From contig SLJY01000005.1 of assembly GCA_007134875.1 (NCBI GenBank), positions 1 through 64,000 on the forward strand: a stretch of DNA of 64,000 bases. The letters are read 5' to 3'. How positions within the stretch are numbered: position 1 is the first letter of the stretch; each line of letters opens with the position of its first letter. A model generated the notes under the pieces. It saw only the letters and a list, made by a program, of their open reading frames with translations. It searched no databases and had not been told where the DNA came from. This stretch comes from Desulfobacterales bacterium. Its GTDB lineage: Bacteria > Desulfobacterota > Desulfobacteria > Desulfobacterales > Desulfosalsimonadaceae. The position numbers and the translations under genes are program-made. Positions 1 through 9,940 of this stretch are shown piece after piece.

Positions 1-20
1 CCGCGGCAAGCAACGTCATC

Positions 21-1679
21 GTGATGGTGGACGGGCTGTCGATCAACAGGCCGGATATGTCCGGCCCGTCGATCTCAACGGTTCCCGTCGAGCGGATCGA
101 CCGGATCGAGGTTGTCCGGGGTGCCGGCTCCGTGATTTACGGAAGCGGCGCCGTGGGAGGTGTCGTCAATATCATTACGCGGAAGCCGGCTGAAGAACCC
201 GCCGGAAGCGTGCTGGCATCATACGGCAGCTACAACACCTACGATGCGAGGGGATCCGTGGAGGGCCGATACGGCCCCCTGGGCATGCAGTTGAGCGCGG
301 GAATGCACGATTCCGACGGATACAGGGACAACGGATTTTTCAACTCAAGGGACTTGGATGCCAGGGTTGATTATGAAGTGGCGGATCGGGTTTCCTTATT
401 GTTTTCCGGCTTATACTATGAGGATGAATACGGCCTGCCGGGGCCTGTGGGCAGGGCGGATATCGAGTCGCGATCCCGGCGCACCGAAGCCCGCTACCCG
501 GATGATTTCGGAGAAAGCAGGGAGCTGCGGGGTGTGGCAGGTGTTGAAATCGATTTTCTGAAACGGGGGATTCTTACGATAAAGCGCGGATACAGCCTGC
601 GCGACGATGACTATATCATGGGATACTCCGATGCGATTGCCAAAAGCGACCAGTTGACCGAGACCGAAGACGATACCCGGACAATCGATTTAAATTATGT
701 TCTGGATTATCCGGTTTTTGGGCGCTTTCACACCCTTCAGCTGGGAATGGATCACTCAAAAACAGAATACATCCGGGAAAACACCTATGATGGACTGCGT
801 CAAAACAGCGAAACCGAATCATTCGGGGTATACATCCATAACCGGTTTTCCGTGACACGGGATCTGCAGCTTAATGCCGGCACCCGTTACAACACCTACA
901 CCGGCCGGTTCCGCACCGATGAGCGAAGGACTTTCAGCGGGGGCGAACGCATGTGGGTGCCGGGAGATACGGATAAAAAGGAATGGAACAACAATGCCTG
1001 GACGCTGGGCGCCACGTATTCCGTAAGCCGTTCAGCATCCGTGTTTGCAGGGTTCAGCACGAGCTTCCGGATTCCCAATGTCGATGAATTCGCGCAGAGC
1101 GAAGAAGGGCTGCGGCCGCAGGAGGGTCGTCATTTCGAAGTCGGCGGGCGCTACCGGGCAGGGCCCTCGGCGGTATTGAGCCTGGCTCTTTTCGATATCC
1201 GGATCGATGACGAGATCTACTACAGCGACATCAACCGGAATTATGACGACAGAACCATCCGGCAGGGGGTGGAGGCCGATATACAATTGCACCCCGCGGA
1301 CTATCTCACCCTGAAAGGGACGTATACCTATACCGACGCGCGGTTCGACCGGGAAGGAACGAGCGTTCCCCTGGTACCGTCACACAAGGTGTCGGCAGGC
1401 ATCGATGTGCTTGCCACCGACAAGCTCCGGCTATCTGTTACCGGAACCTACACGGGATCCGTTTACGACGGAAACGATCCGGACAACGAAACCTATGCAA
1501 AAATCGGGGACCATGCGGTCTTCGACACAAAGGCGACCTATATGGCGCACGATACATTAAGTGTTTTTGCAGGCATCAACAATATCCTGAACAACCTGTA
1601 TTCCACAAGCGCCTACAGCGAGCAGTATTATCCGATGCCGGAAAGAAACGTATTCGGAGGGATCAGGTGGACATTTTGA
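21..1679 (+). CDS. TonB-dependent outer membrane receptor (5' end outside window or upstream start)
   Basis: Plug-domain motif [32 protein letters not shown] and C-terminal beta-barrel ending in aromatic F (GGIRWTF). Confidence 0.93.
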   Translation: MMVDGLSINRPDMSGPSISTVPVERIDRIEVVRGAGSVIYGSGAVGGVVNIITRKPAEEPAGSVLASYGSYNTYDARGSVEGRYGPLGMQLSAGMHDSDGYRDNGFFNSRDLDARVDYEVADRVSLLFSGLYYEDEYGLPGPVGRADIESRSRRTEARYPDDFGESRELRGVAGVEIDFLKRGILTIKRGYSLRDDDYIMGYSDAIAKSDQLTETEDDTRTIDLNYVLDYPVFGRFHTLQLGMDHSKTEYIRENTYDGLRQNSETESFGVYIHNRFSVTRDLQLNAGTRYNTYTGRFRTDERRTFSGGERMWVPGDTDKKEWNNNAWTLGATYSVSRSASVFAGFSTSFRIPNVDEFAQSEEGLRPQEGRHFEVGGRYRAGPSAVLSLALFDIRIDDEIYYSDINRNYDDRTIRQGVEADIQLHPADYLTLKGTYTYTDARFDREGTSVPLVPSHKVSAGIDVLATDKLRLSVTGTYTGSVYDGNDPDNETYAKIGDHAVFDTKATYMAHDTLSVFAGINNILNNLYSTSAYSEQYYPMPERNVFGGIRWTF

Positions 1680-2569
1680 AGCGTCGGCCGATGTGCCGGA
1701 AACCGAAAACCATGATGCCCAAATGGCAAAAGCGATCGGCTTCGCTGGCGCTCCGGCTTGCGGTATGCTTCCTTGTTGTGTTGACGTGGTACGCGGATGC
1801 GTTTTCGCAGCCGTTTGCGCCGCCGGCGGGCCAGGAAGGATCCACGGCCATTCACATGGACGATCCCGCATTTGTTGGCTGGGCGGTGGATTATACGGAA
1901 TACGAAACAGGAAAACGCCTCGATCCGGCGTTTCAGACCCCTGAAAAAGCCCTCGGGAAAGCGGACGGCACCTCGTTTGACGTGGTATCGATGGGCGAGG
2001 GCGGGCGGATCACGATGATTTTCGAACCTTCGATACAAAATGGTGAAGGGTGGGATTTCGCCGTATTTGCCAACCCATATGACGATTATTTCCTGGAACT
2101 TGCTTTTGTCGAGGTTTCCACCGACGGGGATGTGTTTGTACGGTTTGACGCCGTGTCCTATACACCGGATCCGGTTGCTTCTTTCGGCAGGGTCGATGCG
2201 ACCCTTGTTAACGGTTTTGCGGGCAAATACCGGCAGGGATACGGGGTGCCGTTCGATCTGTCGGACCTTTCGGGCAAGCCTGAAGTCACGGGGGGATCCG
2301 TGGACATAGACGACATCCGCTATGTCCGGATTGTCGATATAACAGGCGACGGCCGGGAGACCGACATTAAAGACGAGAAGATATATGACCCCTACCCGAC
2401 AACGGGAAGCGCCGGATTCGATCTTGACGCCATCGGGGTTTCCAACGGTGCACCATATCCCGATGGCGCAATTTTGGAAGAATCATGGCCGGATCCGCCG
2501 GAAACGGAAGGTAAGGCCGGCTTCGACACCCACGGGGGCTGTTTCGTCCGGGCCGCGGGCGGCCGATAG
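1667..2569 (+). CDS. Exported cell-surface protein of the type found beside TonB receptors
   Basis: Signal peptide-like N terminus; [27 protein letters not shown]...[14 protein letters not shown] pattern; overlaps end of TonB receptor by 13 nt. Confidence 0.75.
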   Translation: MDILKRRPMCRKPKTMMPKWQKRSASLALRLAVCFLVVLTWYADAFSQPFAPPAGQEGSTAIHMDDPAFVGWAVDYTEYETGKRLDPAFQTPEKALGKADGTSFDVVSMGEGGRITMIFEPSIQNGEGWDFAVFANPYDDYFLELAFVEVSTDGDVFVRFDAVSYTPDPVASFGRVDATLVNGFAGKYRQGYGVPFDLSDLSGKPEVTGGSVDIDDIRYVRIVDITGDGRETDIKDEKIYDPYPTTGSAGFDLDAIGVSNGAPYPDGAILEESWPDPPETEGKAGFDTHGGCFVRAAGGR

Positions 2570-2775
2570 GCAGGAAGCCGCCAGTTGAAAAATTTTTGAG
2601 TTTGCAGCATCTTCGCACGGGTCCGCCGGGCATAAATCCGCAATACAGCCATGTTGCCTCCGTTTATGCGCCGGAAGACCCGTGTGGTTTTTGGGGGGTG
2701 AAAACCTGTCGAGGAAGTTGTTTTATGGGTGTTACAGGGTATGGGTGATTTTATGTTATCACCCAAAAGGGCAAA

Positions 2776-2921
2776 TAGTGGCTGAACGAAAACAGTCTTT
2801 TTCGACAATTTCTGCGTCCGGCTCAAATTTTAATCCTCAAAATACGCCAAGTACTCCTGCAGTTAAAATTTTCGCCGTCCTTGATCCTTGACGAAAAATC
2901 CTGGTTTTCGTTCGGCCACTA
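2776..2921 (+). repeat. Family B repeat, full-length copy
   Basis: TAGTGGCTGAACGAAAACAGTCTTTTTCG...CGAAAAATCCTGGTTTTCGTTCGGCCACTA. Confidence 0.9.
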
Positions 2922-3000
2922 AATATATCTAAAAAATTTTTGACAACCATTGCGCATTGTTTTATATGCGATTAAACATACCCAATACATTTTCATTACA

Positions 3001-3060
3001 TAGCGGCTGAACGAAAACCGTCTTTTCCGCGGGGTTCAGGGAAGGCGAAAAATCCTGATT
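3001..3060 (+). repeat. Family B internal-deletion derivative
   Basis: TAGCGGCTGAACGAAAACCGTCTTTTCCGC...AAGGCGAAAAATCCTGATT. Confidence 0.75.
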
Positions 3061-3106
3061 ATTGACCTGCCGCTGCATACCCCCCATCAGGACACAGGAC
3101 CGGTGC

Positions 3107-3517
3107 ATGATGAAAGAAGAACAAAAAAACGCTTATACGGGAAACCTTTCAGAAGTAACCTCGAAACTCATCGGTATTGTCCTGAAAATGCCGCCGGAAG
3201 ACCGCCGAAAACTCTATGAGGATCTGAAGATGAAATTCGACGGCAAGCGGCGGGAGCATAGCCGGCGGGATTACTTCATGATCGCCGAATGCGCAGTGGG
3301 CGACCGGCTCCATCAGGGATACATCAAAAATATCAGCCCGGCCGGACTTTTTATCGAAATGGACGTATCCCGGCGGATCACGGCCGGTGTGCCGATCACG
3401 CTCACCTTTTCCCACCCGGATTCGAAAAGTCATATCAAAACCAGGGGAAAGATCGTCCGTGTCGATGACAACGGGGTCGGCGTTCACTTAAATGATCTGA
3501 TTCCGCTGTTCGGATAA
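3107..3517 (+). CDS. PilZ domain protein
   Basis: RRDYFMIAECAVGDRLHQGYIKNISPAGLFIEM matches the PilZ c-di-GMP binding pattern RxxxR...(D/N)xSxxG. Confidence 0.8.
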   Translation: MMKEEQKNAYTGNLSEVTSKLIGIVLKMPPEDRRKLYEDLKMKFDGKRREHSRRDYFMIAECAVGDRLHQGYIKNISPAGLFIEMDVSRRITAGVPITLTFSHPDSKSHIKTRGKIVRVDDNGVGVHLNDLIPLFG

Positions 3518-3584
3518 TACCGGACATCCGATTCGCCCGGCTTCATCCGTGATGCCCCCACCATCCCGTCTTCGCTTTACCCGC

Positions 3585-4496
3585 CTATCCTCGGGGATGA
3601 TACTGGCGGTGCATGTTTTTCATGTGTTCGCGGGCGACGTGGGTGTATATCTGGGTGGTGGCGATGTCCGCATGGCCTAGCATCATCTGGACCGCGCGCA
3701 GGTCGGCGCCGCCTTCCAGGAGGTGACTGGCAAACGAATGCCGGAAAGTGTGGGGGGATACCTTTTTTTCAAACCCCGCTTTTTTGGCGTACTGCCGGAC
3801 AAGCTTCCAGAACCCCTGCCTTGTCATTGGGTTTCCCGCTCGGGCGACAAACAGAAACTTACTGGTGTGGTGCTTGAGCAGCCGAGGCCGGGCATATTCG
3901 TTGTAATGACCGATCCGGTCTATGGCATGGGATCCGATGGGAATGATCCGCTCCTTGGATCCCTTGCCCATTACCCGGACAAACCCGGAAGAAAGGTTGA
4001 CATCGCGGACTTTCACGTGGATCAGTTCGCTGACCCGGAGGCCTGCCGCGTAAAGCAGTTCCAGCATGGCGGCATCTCTTGCGCCGCGGGGTTTTTCCGC
4101 ATCGGGCGCTTCCATGAGACGCGCAATTTCCTTTACTGAAAGCACATGGGGCAGCCGGACGCCGAACTTCGGAAGATCGATGAGCCGGGCCGGATCGGCG
4201 GAGATTTCTTTTTCCGATACGAGAAAACGGAAAAACCCCCTGAGCGTTACCAGGTGACGCGCCCTGGAACGTATGTCCAGTCCCTCGTTGCGCAGATCGA
4301 TCAGGTATTTCAAAACCGCCGCGGTGTCGGCCTGGTCGACGGCCCGGATTTTCTGGGATGCCAAAAAATCCGAAAAACGCTGAAGATCCGCGCTGTAGGA
4401 AGAAAGCGTCGCATCCGCAAGCCCCTTTTCCACCAGGAGGTGGTTTATGTACCGGTCGATCTGCTGATGCACGGAAGCATTCTGGCTTTGGCCCAT
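3585..4496 (-). CDS. xerD: Tyrosine recombinase XerC/XerD
   Basis: N-terminal SAM-like domain plus HTFRHSFASHLLEGGADLRAVQMMLGHADIATTQIYTHV. Confidence 0.93.
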   Translation of the reverse strand: MGQSQNASVHQQIDRYINHLLVEKGLADATLSSYSADLQRFSDFLASQKIRAVDQADTAAVLKYLIDLRNEGLDIRSRARHLVTLRGFFRFLVSEKEISADPARLIDLPKFGVRLPHVLSVKEIARLMEAPDAEKPRGARDAAMLELLYAAGLRVSELIHVKVRDVNLSSGFVRVMGKGSKERIIPIGSHAIDRIGHYNEYARPRLLKHHTSKFLFVARAGNPMTRQGFWKLVRQYAKKAGFEKKVSPHTFRHSFASHLLEGGADLRAVQMMLGHADIATTQIYTHVAREHMKNMHRQYHPRG

Positions 4497-4583
4497 GGAT
4501 GATGCAATGCGTTTTTGGGTTTTTGGGGTGATGCGGCTTTCCGCCCTTGAGTTTGACTGAAAATATTGGTTTTTGTTTAAGCA

Positions 4584-5705
4584 CTACACAGTGATGCGGT
4601 CGGGAAGTGTATTGAGCACCTCCGCTCCGCCGGAGCGGACCACCACCATGTTTTCCAGGCGGACGCCCCCCCATTCGGGAATGTAGACGCCGGGCTCCAC
4701 GGTAAAGACCATGTTCTCCTCCAGCCGGATATTGCGTTCAGCCGACGGTCCAAGCGAGGGTTTTTCGTGGATGGCAAGTCCGACGCCGTGGCCGAGCCCA
4801 TGGCCGAAATAACCATCAAGCCCTTTTTCTTTCAGCACCTCCCGGGCCGCGGCATCGATATCGAGAGTCCATGCGCCTGGCCGTATCTGTTCGGTTGCTT
4901 TTTCGCGCGCGTCATAGACCGCGTTGAAAACGCTCTGGAAACGCTCATCCGGCTTGCCTATGACAAAGGTGCGCGAGGTGTCGGAGCAGTACCCGTCAAG
5001 GCGGGCGCCCCAATCGAACAAAACGGGCTTTCCTTCGGGGATGGGGTCATGGCCGGGAACGGCGTGGGGCAGGGCGGCGTTGAAGCCGCCGGCCACAATT
5101 ACAGGAAATGAAACCGACTGGGCCCCGGCTTCGCGCATTCGTTTTTCAAGCGCCCATGCAGCAGCCGTCTCAGGCATGCCTGGTGCAAGAATTTCCAGAA
5201 TATCGGTAAATGCGTTCTCCGCCAGCAAAAGAGCTCTGCGGATCGCCTGGATTTCATCGTCGCTTTTGATGATTCGCTGCTTTTCAACCGCACCGGTCAG
5301 CCCAACCAGCAAAGGCGCCGGATTATTCCCGGCTTTTTCCAACTCGCCGGAAAGGATCTCGAACTGTTCGCAGGTCATTTTCCGTTTTTCATATCCCAAC
5401 CGCCCGATGGAAAGCGAAGAAAGCAGTTCGGGCAGTTCCTTTGCAAGCCCTTTTTTGTAAGTTATCACGCGAAATCCGGGACATTCACGCTCCGCCTGGA
5501 GGGTATATCGGGAATCGGTGAGCAAAACAAGATCGTCTGCCGCAATGAGAAGCGCGCCAGCGGATTCGTCGAACCCGGTGTCCTCGCCGGTAAACCCGGA
5601 AAGGTAGCGCCGGTTTTCATCGATGAGCACGAGAAGGGCATCGATCTGCTGCTCCGGAAAGGATTGCCGCAGGTTGTTGATCCGTAATTTATTAATGTTT
5701 TGCAT
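4584..5705 (-). CDS. Xaa-Pro aminopeptidase (M24 family)
   Basis: FDWGARLDGYCSDTSRTF, GHGLGHGVGLAIHEKPSLG and FTVEPGVYIPEWGGVRLENMV metal-binding motifs. Confidence 0.93.
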   Translation of the reverse strand: MQNINKLRINNLRQSFPEQQIDALLVLIDENRRYLSGFTGEDTGFDESAGALLIAADDLVLLTDSRYTLQAERECPGFRVITYKKGLAKELPELLSSLSIGRLGYEKRKMTCEQFEILSGELEKAGNNPAPLLVGLTGAVEKQRIIKSDDEIQAIRRALLLAENAFTDILEILAPGMPETAAAWALEKRMREAGAQSVSFPVIVAGGFNAALPHAVPGHDPIPEGKPVLFDWGARLDGYCSDTSRTFVIGKPDERFQSVFNAVYDAREKATEQIRPGAWTLDIDAAAREVLKEKGLDGYFGHGLGHGVGLAIHEKPSLGPSAERNIRLEENMVFTVEPGVYIPEWGGVRLENMVVVRSGGAEVLNTLPDRITV

Positions 5706-5771
5706 GAATTTTTTATATCCAATATTTTGTTATCATTTATATATAATACCAAAAATGAAATCAAAGTTTTT

Positions 5772-5888
5772 TGTCGGGGTCAGGCACGGCTAAAATTTTA
5801 ACCGTTGGAATACCGGGTGTGTTTTGAAGATTCAAATTTGAGCCGGACACAGAGATCGGCGGAAAAACGGTTTTCGTTCTGCACAATA
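5772..5888 (-). repeat. Family B copy, truncated at one end
   Basis: GCTAAAATTTTAACCGTTGGAATACCGGGTGTGTTTTGAAGATTCAAATTTGAGCCGGACACAGAGATCGGCGGAAAAACGGTTTTCGTTCTGCAC. Confidence 0.8.
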
Positions 5889-5908
5889 GTATATCGTGGA
5901 TGCCGGGA

Positions 5909-6292
5909 TCAGGCCAGCACATGCCGGTCTAGGACAAAACAATCGAAGCGGCCGGAAAAAACCGTTTCGTCGTTTTTGTACACGAATGCCTCGACGGCAT
6001 GTTTCTTCCTGTCGGTTTCCGTGACGGTGGCTTCCGCAACGAGACGGTCGCCCGGGAGCACCGGCTTTAAAAAGCGCACCTCCGCGCCGCCAAGCACCAC
6101 ATTGGGATGGTTGACCGCCAGCATGGCGGCATGGTCCGCCAAGCCAAACAGAAAGCCGCCGTGAACCAGGCCGGTTTCATCCACGGCCATTCGCTGCGTC
6201 GCCGTCATTTCAACTTTTGCATGGTTTTCGGTAACTTCCGATGGTGTGCCGGACAGTTCCCTGTCGATTTGTCCATGCGTGCGAATATCCAT
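5909..6292 (-). CDS. Hotdog-fold thioesterase
   Basis: GLVHGGFLFGLADHAAMLAVN and KPVLPGDRLVAEATV; start chosen at MDIRTHGQ. Confidence 0.8.
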   Translation of the reverse strand: MDIRTHGQIDRELSGTPSEVTENHAKVEMTATQRMAVDETGLVHGGFLFGLADHAAMLAVNHPNVVLGGAEVRFLKPVLPGDRLVAEATVTETDRKKHAVEAFVYKNDETVFSGRFDCFVLDRHVLA

Positions 6293-6473
6293 TTGCGCCT
6301 CCTTGCATTTATCCGGTGACTGAACGGAAACCGTCACCCACTCTCTTGTCGGACCTTCTGACAGGTTTCGGATCAGGTCTTGCGTTTTCAGCAGATTTAC
6401 CATAGAGAGGGAATGTGGCATAGCAAAAACTGAATGAAGGATATCAGAGTACAAATAAAGGAAGCGTGGATTT

Positions 6474-7481
6474 ATGGCTGAAGAAAACGGGCTTTATTCC
6501 CTGAGCCCCGCCGACAGGAACCTGATTTCCCGCCATGGCGGCATTCTTACAAATCCTGCAAAAATTCGGCTGATCAAAAGCGACGATGATGCGGGTGTGC
6601 AACTGGACGCGTTTTGTACACAGCTTAAGCAGCTTATCCCTGAAATTTCCGTAAAAAACGAGACGGCTGCCGATGATGAGCCGTCCGGGATTCATGTATC
6701 GGAGAACCTGCATTTCCGGATGGTTCCCAGGGGGGAATACCTGGAGATGTTTCTTCTTTCGCTTTTCGGAAGCGATACCCTGGCGGGCCAGGAAATGGAT
6801 GTGGATGTGAACGGGCTGGAGCAAAGAATTTCGCTTCCGGCGATATTTGGGATGTATGTTACGGAAAACTGCCCGTTTTGCCGCATCACCGTTCCCAAGG
6901 GGCTGTTTCTTGCCGGCGCCGCGCCTTCCCGTATCGATATGACCATAATCGATGCGATGATGTTTCCCGCGCTTGCTGAGCAGGACCGCATCCGCTCCGC
7001 CCCCACCACCATCATGGATGGTATGTTCCGGTGGAGCGGGGATTTTGACCTGGAGGAAGTCATTGAAACGCTTTCCAGCCGGGATCCGCTGAAACTGGGC
7101 TATGAAACAGTAAAAAAAATGATTTCCGACGGTGATGCCGAGGGCGTGGCGGATTTGATGGCCCGCTTTAACGAGGTGATTCCCGCGTATATTGATCTTC
7201 TGGTCGCCGAAAAGTGGCCGGAAAGACTTGGGGCAATGGTCGCCTTCGAGTATCTTACGGAAAAGAACCGGGGTGTTGCCCGCCAGGTCATCGATATCCT
7301 TTGGAGCCGGTTCGACGTTCTTGAGCAGGCTATCATGGGGGATGTGCTTCACCTGGTCGGAGTATTCGACCAACCGGAAGACCAGTCTCCCCGCCTGCAA
7401 GCCGTAATTTCCGGAAACTACCCCGATTCCGTCAAAAAAGTCGCCACCGAAATCCTCCATCAAAATGGGGGACGTCCTTAA
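6474..7481 (+). CDS. Thioredoxin-fold (CPFC) protein with C-terminal HEAT-like region
   Basis: AhpF-N/PDO-like segment YVTENCPFCRITVP...IIDAMMFPALAEQDRIRSAPTTIMDG followed by alpha-helical repeats. Confidence 0.75.
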   Translation: MAEENGLYSLSPADRNLISRHGGILTNPAKIRLIKSDDDAGVQLDAFCTQLKQLIPEISVKNETAADDEPSGIHVSENLHFRMVPRGEYLEMFLLSLFGSDTLAGQEMDVDVNGLEQRISLPAIFGMYVTENCPFCRITVPKGLFLAGAAPSRIDMTIIDAMMFPALAEQDRIRSAPTTIMDGMFRWSGDFDLEEVIETLSSRDPLKLGYETVKKMISDGDAEGVADLMARFNEVIPAYIDLLVAEKWPERLGAMVAFEYLTEKNRGVARQVIDILWSRFDVLEQAIMGDVLHLVGVFDQPEDQSPRLQAVISGNYPDSVKKVATEILHQNGGRP

Positions 7482-7492
7482 CTTATTAACTT
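7467..7492 (+). repeat. REP-like repeat GGGGGACGTCCTTAACTTATTAACTT, copy 1
   Basis: 26/26 identical to 9809..9834 and to the reverse complement of 9915..9940; overlaps stop codon of 6474..7481. Confidence 0.9.
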
Positions 7493-7537
7493 GTAGGGCT
7501 GCACCAAAACCGGACAAGGACGGCCACTGTTTCGCCA

Positions 7538-7581
7538 CAAAAAAACCGGAGGCAGGCGATTGCCGCTCCCCGGTTTTTTTT
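7538..7581. terminator. Bidirectional hairpin terminator between convergent genes
   Basis: AAAAAAACCGG...CCGGTTTTTTTT stem with A and T tracts. Confidence 0.75.
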
Positions 7582-7605
7582 CTCAAATGCGGTAGTGATT
7601 GCAGG

Positions 7606-9672
7606 TTATTTTTCTTCCTGGCGGCTTTTGATCTCCTCGATCACCTTCTGGGCGATCTGGGCCGGAACTTCCTCGTAGTGGGAAAGTGTCATGGTGAAGA
7701 TTCCGCGGCCGCCGGTCATGGAGCGAAGATCCGGGGCGTAGGTCAGCACCTCGGCCAAGGGAACATTCGCACGGACCACCTGGTTTTTCCCGCGGGAATC
7801 CATGCCGAGCACGCGGCCGCGGCGGCTGTTGAGGTCGCCCATGATGTCGCCCATGAACTCGTCCGGGGTGACGACCTCCATCTCCATGATCGGCTCAAGC
7901 AGTATCGGATCGGCCTGTTCCATGGCTTTCTTGTATGCCAGCGAGCCGGCGATCTTGAACGCCATTTCCGATGAGTCGACGGAATGATACGAACCGTCAT
8001 AGACGGTGGCCCGGAAATCAACGCACGGAAATCCCGCAAGCACGCCCTTTTCTGATGCTTCCTGGATGCCTTTGTCCACGGCGGGGATGTAGGTCTTGGG
8101 AATGACGCCGCCGACGATCTTGTCCGCGAACTCGTATCCCTGGCTCCGCTCCAGCGGCTCGAATTCCACCCAGCAGTCGCCGAACTGTCCGTGCCCGCCG
8201 GACTGCTTTTTGTGGCGCCCCTGCACAGCCACTTTCTTTTTGAAGGTTTCCTTGTAGGGAACCTTGGGGATCTCGAGATTCACCTCCACGTTGTATTTCC
8301 GTTTGAGCTTGTCCACGGTGGTTTCTATATGGATCTGACCCATACCGGTGATAAGCGACTGGCGTGTTTCCTCGTTTCTTTCCAGCTTGAGCCCCGGATC
8401 TTCCTCCATCAGTTTATTGAGGGCGCCGAAAATTTTGTCCTCGTCCCCCTTGCTTTTGGGGGAAATGGCATACGTGACCACGCCTCGGAGGGGCTCGGCC
8501 GCTTTGTAGATAATGGGCGCGGCCGGATCGCAGAGCGTATCGCCGGTAACGGTTTCCTTGAGTTTGGCCACGGCCACGATATCTCCGGGGCCGGCGCCTT
8601 CCAGGGGCTTCTGCTCCTTGGCGCGGATCTGGAGGAGCTGGGCATAGCGCTCCTTTGCTTCCCGGGTGGCATTGTAGAAGTTGCCGTCCGATCCAAGGGA
8701 GCCGGAGAAAACCCGGAAAAGGGTGAGGCGCCCCGCGTAGGGATCGGCAATCGTTTTGAATACCAGCGCGGAAAATTTTTCATCCGGGGACGGCTCCCGC
8801 TGGATTTCTTCTCCGGTCTTGGGGTCGGTTCCGGTTTTCGGGCCCCGGTCTGCCGGGGAGGGGAGGGTGTCCACCATGATGGAGGCGAACAGATCCATTC
8901 CGATGTTGAGAGTGGCTGATCCGCAGACCACCGGCACAAAGGCCTTTTCCAGGGTTCCTTTTCGAAGGGCGGCAATGATTTCTTCCTGGGAGAGATCCTC
9001 GCCTTCGAGATATTTTTCCACCAGGGAATCGTCTGCTTCCGCAATGTTTTCGATCATGGCCTCGCGCTCGGATTCAACCTGCTCCTGCATATCCGCCGGA
9101 ATGTCAGCTTTTACCGCCTTGCCGTTGTCGTAGATATAGGCCTGCATGTTGACCAGGTCCACGACGCCCTTGAATTCGGCTTCCTTGCCGATAGGAAGTT
9201 GAAGAATGATCGGCTTCGGGGCGAAAAGATTGGCTGCATCCTCGAAGGCCTTGTAGTAATCGGCGCGCTCCCGGTCCACCTTGTTGATGATGATGATCCG
9301 GGGCATATCGTATTCGTCGGCGAATTCCCAGGCCTGCTCGGTCTGGACCTTTACCCCGTCGATGGCATCGATCACCACGGCGGCGCCATCGGCCGCCTGC
9401 ATGCACAGCCTGGTATCGGAGAAAAAATTCTGATCCCCGGGCGTGTCAATAATGTTCACGGGCCGCTTGTTCCAGGTAAACTGATGAAATGCAGTGGATA
9501 TACTGCTGCTGCGTTTCAGCTCCTCCGGTTCGAAGTCCATGACGGCATTGCCGTCGTCCACTTTGCCGAACCGATTGGTTACGCCCGCATTAAACAGCAG
9601 CGCTTCTGCCAGGGAGGTCTTACCGGAACCGCCGTGCCCGATGAGCACAACGTTTCTAAGTTTTTCACTCAT
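7606..9672 (-). CDS. Elongation factor G-like GTPase
   Basis: GHGGSGKTSLAEALL, DTPGDQNF, INKVDRER; EF-G domains III-V. Confidence 0.95.
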   Translation of the reverse strand: MSEKLRNVVLIGHGGSGKTSLAEALLFNAGVTNRFGKVDDGNAVMDFEPEELKRSSSISTAFHQFTWNKRPVNIIDTPGDQNFFSDTRLCMQAADGAAVVIDAIDGVKVQTEQAWEFADEYDMPRIIIINKVDRERADYYKAFEDAANLFAPKPIILQLPIGKEAEFKGVVDLVNMQAYIYDNGKAVKADIPADMQEQVESEREAMIENIAEADDSLVEKYLEGEDLSQEEIIAALRKGTLEKAFVPVVCGSATLNIGMDLFASIMVDTLPSPADRGPKTGTDPKTGEEIQREPSPDEKFSALVFKTIADPYAGRLTLFRVFSGSLGSDGNFYNATREAKERYAQLLQIRAKEQKPLEGAGPGDIVAVAKLKETVTGDTLCDPAAPIIYKAAEPLRGVVTYAISPKSKGDEDKIFGALNKLMEEDPGLKLERNEETRQSLITGMGQIHIETTVDKLKRKYNVEVNLEIPKVPYKETFKKKVAVQGRHKKQSGGHGQFGDCWVEFEPLERSQGYEFADKIVGGVIPKTYIPAVDKGIQEASEKGVLAGFPCVDFRATVYDGSYHSVDSSEMAFKIAGSLAYKKAMEQADPILLEPIMEMEVVTPDEFMGDIMGDLNSRRGRVLGMDSRGKNQVVRANVPLAEVLTYAPDLRSMTGGRGIFTMTLSHYEEVPAQIAQKVIEEIKSRQEEK

Positions 9673-9808
9673 TCCTTTTCAACTCCTCTTGGTTGCTGGA
9701 TTCTCTGGATTGACAGGATGACGGAATCAACTGTATAGAACTTAACACTCTTATATGTCTGGCAAAAAAAAATCAACCGTAAAACATCATGTGAGATGTG
9801 GGGGACGT

Positions 9809-9834
9809 GGGGGACGTCCTTAACTTATTAACTT
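9809..9834 (+). repeat. REP-like repeat, copy 2
   Basis: GGGGGACGTCCTTAACTTATTAACTT, preceded by an extra partial GGGGGACGT at 9800..9808. Confidence 0.9.
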
Positions 9835-9914
9835 ACTGCCTGTCTGTTGTGGATTAAATAATAACAATAAAATCAAATTATTGCATAAATTTCAGCGCGC
9901 GCGAAGGGAGCAAT

Positions 9915-9940
9915 AAGTTAATAAGTTAAGGACGTCCCCC
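9915..9940 (-). repeat. REP-like repeat, copy 3 (inverted relative to copy 2)
   Basis: AAGTTAATAAGTTAAGGACGTCCCCC; overlaps tlyA stop codon. Confidence 0.9.

Noticed and set aside
3585-4496. XerC/D as integrase of a genomic island
   Set aside because: Full-length housekeeping-type Xer recombinase next to an aminopeptidase, with no tRNA, att repeat or cargo around it.
6444-7586. 380-aa minus-strand ORF
   Set aside because: Antisense to the Trx/HEAT gene, low-complexity basic composition, no recognisable domain; typical high-GC shadow ORF.
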